Assembly: GCA_011046295.1 (NCBI GenBank)
Contig: DSAV01000199.1
Coordinates: 1 to 16,566, forward strand
Origin: Deltaproteobacteria bacterium
GTDB lineage: Bacteria > Desulfobacterota > Syntrophia > Syntrophales > Smithellaceae
Length of the DNA stretch: 16,566 bases
Direction: 5' to 3'
In this document: one piece after another, positions 15,474 to 16,566 of the stretch
How positions within the stretch are numbered: the stretch's first letter is position 1
Layout of the letters: every line of letters begins with the position of its first letter
Notes under the pieces: model-generated
The model's input: only the letters and a program-made list of their open reading frames with translations
Told to the model about the DNA's origin: nothing
The model's database searches: none
Program-made: the position numbers and the translations under genes

Positions 15474-16388
15474 TTATCCCGGTGTGATGTGCGAGGCCAT
15501 GCGTTTGATTTCCCGTGTTATTATAATGTCTTTTTTCTCCCAAAGGTCGTTCAGCCAGCTGTTAAAACGCTTTTTGTATTCCGGATCATCGGGATCCTGA
15601 CCGCGAAGGCTTGAATCTATCGGCAATACATCTATACGCACAATTATTCGGGATTTTTTGTTGTAGAGGAACTCCCAGGCGTTCTGAGCGCCGTCCGGAT
15701 AAACGATGGTCACGTCGATAACTTTTCGCATATTTTCACCCATCATGGAAAGAACATACGAGATGCCGCCGGAGCGCGGCTTAAGAAGATGTTTGTAAGG
15801 AGATTTCTGCGCGGCATGTTTGGCAGGAGTGAAGCGGGTTCCTTCAACAAAGTTCATTATTGAAGCCGGCTTGTCTTTGAATTTTGCGCATGCCTTTCGC
15901 GTGGCTTCGATATCCCTGCCCTTGAGATGCGGCTTCTTTCTTAGAAGTTCGGCAGAGTAGCGCTGCATAAAAGGATAATCAAGCGCCCACCAGGCAAGCC
16001 CCAGTATGGGCATCCAGATCAGCTCTTTTTTCAGAAAATACTTAAGAAAGGGAATGCGGCCGTGAAATATTTTCTGAAGGACGATAATATCCACCAATGT
16101 CTGATGGTTGGAAATTACGAGATACCATTCATCCGGTTTGAGTTTTTCAAGCCCCTCCACATCATATTCAACATCTTTGATGAGCCCGATAAAGCCGTTG
16201 ATGCAGTAGATCCATGTATAAGATAGCAAGTTAAGTATGGTATCGAATAATCCACGAGCTGCTCTAAACGGCAACATAAGCTTGAATACAGCGGTTATAT
16301 ATATCGGAACAGCCCAGAAAAGAGTATTAAGAACAAGAAATACTGCTCCGCTTACGCCGCGCAGGAATCCAGGCAGAAATGCCAGCAT
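15474..16388 (-). CDS. Membrane-associated lysophospholipid acyltransferase (PlsC/YihG-like)
   Basis: This 304-residue protein has the glycerolipid acyltransferase motifs: motif I NHQTLVD (94-100, His95 and Asp100), motif II around FLKYFLKKELIWMPILG (114-130), motif III FVEGTR (180-185) and motif IV-like LKPRSGG (202-208). Hydrophobic stretches at 12-40 and 47-70 would hold it in the inner membrane. The size and the WWALDYPFMQRY region recall E. coli YihG. It probably moves an acyl chain to lysophosphatidic acid or a related acceptor, but the acceptor is not decided by sequence. GAGGAG eight bases before the ATG and a strong promoter support the start. It appears to be a single-gene unit. Confidence 0.85.
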   Translation of the reverse strand: MLAFLPGFLRGVSGAVFLVLNTLFWAVPIYITAVFKLMLPFRAARGLFDTILNLLSYTWIYCINGFIGLIKDVEYDVEGLEKLKPDEWYLVISNHQTLVDIIVLQKIFHGRIPFLKYFLKKELIWMPILGLAWWALDYPFMQRYSAELLRKKPHLKGRDIEATRKACAKFKDKPASIMNFVEGTRFTPAKHAAQKSPYKHLLKPRSGGISYVLSMMGENMRKVIDVTIVYPDGAQNAWEFLYNKKSRIIVRIDVLPIDSSLRGQDPDDPEYKKRFNSWLNDLWEKKDIIITREIKRMASHITPG

Positions 16389-16410
16389 AGACTATTCTCC
16401 TCGTTTTTTT

Positions 16411-16440
16411 ATTTTAACTTAGTGCAGGCTCGTATGTCAA
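16411..16440 (-). promoter_or_regulatory. Sigma-70-type promoter of the acyltransferase gene
   Basis: On the minus strand, a perfect TTGACA (16435-16440) is followed after 18 bases by TAAAAT (16411-16416, 5 of 6). The ribosome binding site and ATG follow within 25 bases of the -10, so the leader is short. Confidence 0.65.
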
Positions 16441-16470
16441 TTTCAGAAAAAGTCAATGTAAGAAGCACAT

Positions 16471-16566
16471 GATCTGTCCTCTCTTGTAACACATAAACTG
16501 TCCGGTTAGAAGTTACCTCACGGAGGTGACGGATGAGGCGGACAGAGATACTACAGGAGATACGGA
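16471..16566 (+). mobile_element. Probable left end of an insertion sequence, cut by the window edge
   Basis: The reading frame at the edge resembles the start of a transposase, and the 60 bp before it would be the element's end. CTGTCC occurs twice (near 16474 and 16498). The outer boundary is a guess, because the matching terminal repeat lies outside the window. Confidence 0.35.
16533..16566 (+). CDS. Start of a probable transposase gene (partial)
   Basis: Only 11 codons are present (MRRTEILQEIR). A strong GGAGGTGA ribosome binding site sits four bases before the ATG. The residues resemble the beginning of ISNCY-type transposases as I remember them (MRRTE-LQE-RKMRFEEAY...), but this is too short for a firm call. 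Confidence 0.5.
   Translation, partial: MRRTEILQEIR

Overview
The window looks like a chromosomal piece from an anaerobic Desulfobacterota (deltaproteobacterial) organism of the Syntrophus/Smithella kind. This is an inference from gene content: a set of separate, monofunctional beta-oxidation enzymes, a proA-nadD pair, a COG1313 radical-SAM protein and a DUF2769 cysteine-rich protein. No rRNA or tRNA is present to confirm it.

Region 1 (1-5700) is acyl-CoA metabolism. A minus-strand crotonase with the three acidic residues of dienoyl-CoA isomerase (ECH1 type) is followed by a lipoprotein of the DUF4185/DUF5005 kind. Across a 462-bp intergenic region lies a plus-strand series: 3-hydroxyacyl-CoA dehydrogenase, thiolase, and a second crotonase with the single glutamate of an ECI2-type enoyl-CoA isomerase. 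Hairpins separate these genes. Together they could process unsaturated or ring-derived acyl-CoAs: the isomerases move double bonds, the dehydrogenase oxidises and the thiolase cleaves. Neither crotonase here has the two-glutamate signature of a classical hydratase.

Region 2 (5700-9780) is housekeeping. proA and nadD overlap by four bases on the minus strand. Divergent from them is a plus-strand pair: a patatin-like hydrolase and a COG1313 radical-SAM protein.

Region 3 (9780-15030) is accessory DNA with every gene on the minus strand: a membrane-anchored protein of unknown function, an SRPBCC protein, a small nitroreductase, an exported protein with a possible Sm-like barrel, a DUF2769 protein and a stand-alone mercuric reductase. 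The main discovery is that the gaps behind merA, DUF2769 and the exported protein hold integron-type attC recombination sites. The one after merA (13506-13576) has R boxes, spacers, paired L boxes with one bulged G, and a central stem. Two others (12922-12977 and 12070-12125) are related to each other and both 56 bp long. All lie in the same orientation, each just behind a gene. This is the layout of a gene-cassette array; no integrase is in the window.

Region 4 (15030-16566) has an apparently gene-free 445 bp, then a minus-strand lysophospholipid acyltransferase with a clear sigma-70-type promoter. At the right edge, a plus-strand reading frame with a strong ribosome binding site looks like the first codons of a transposase.
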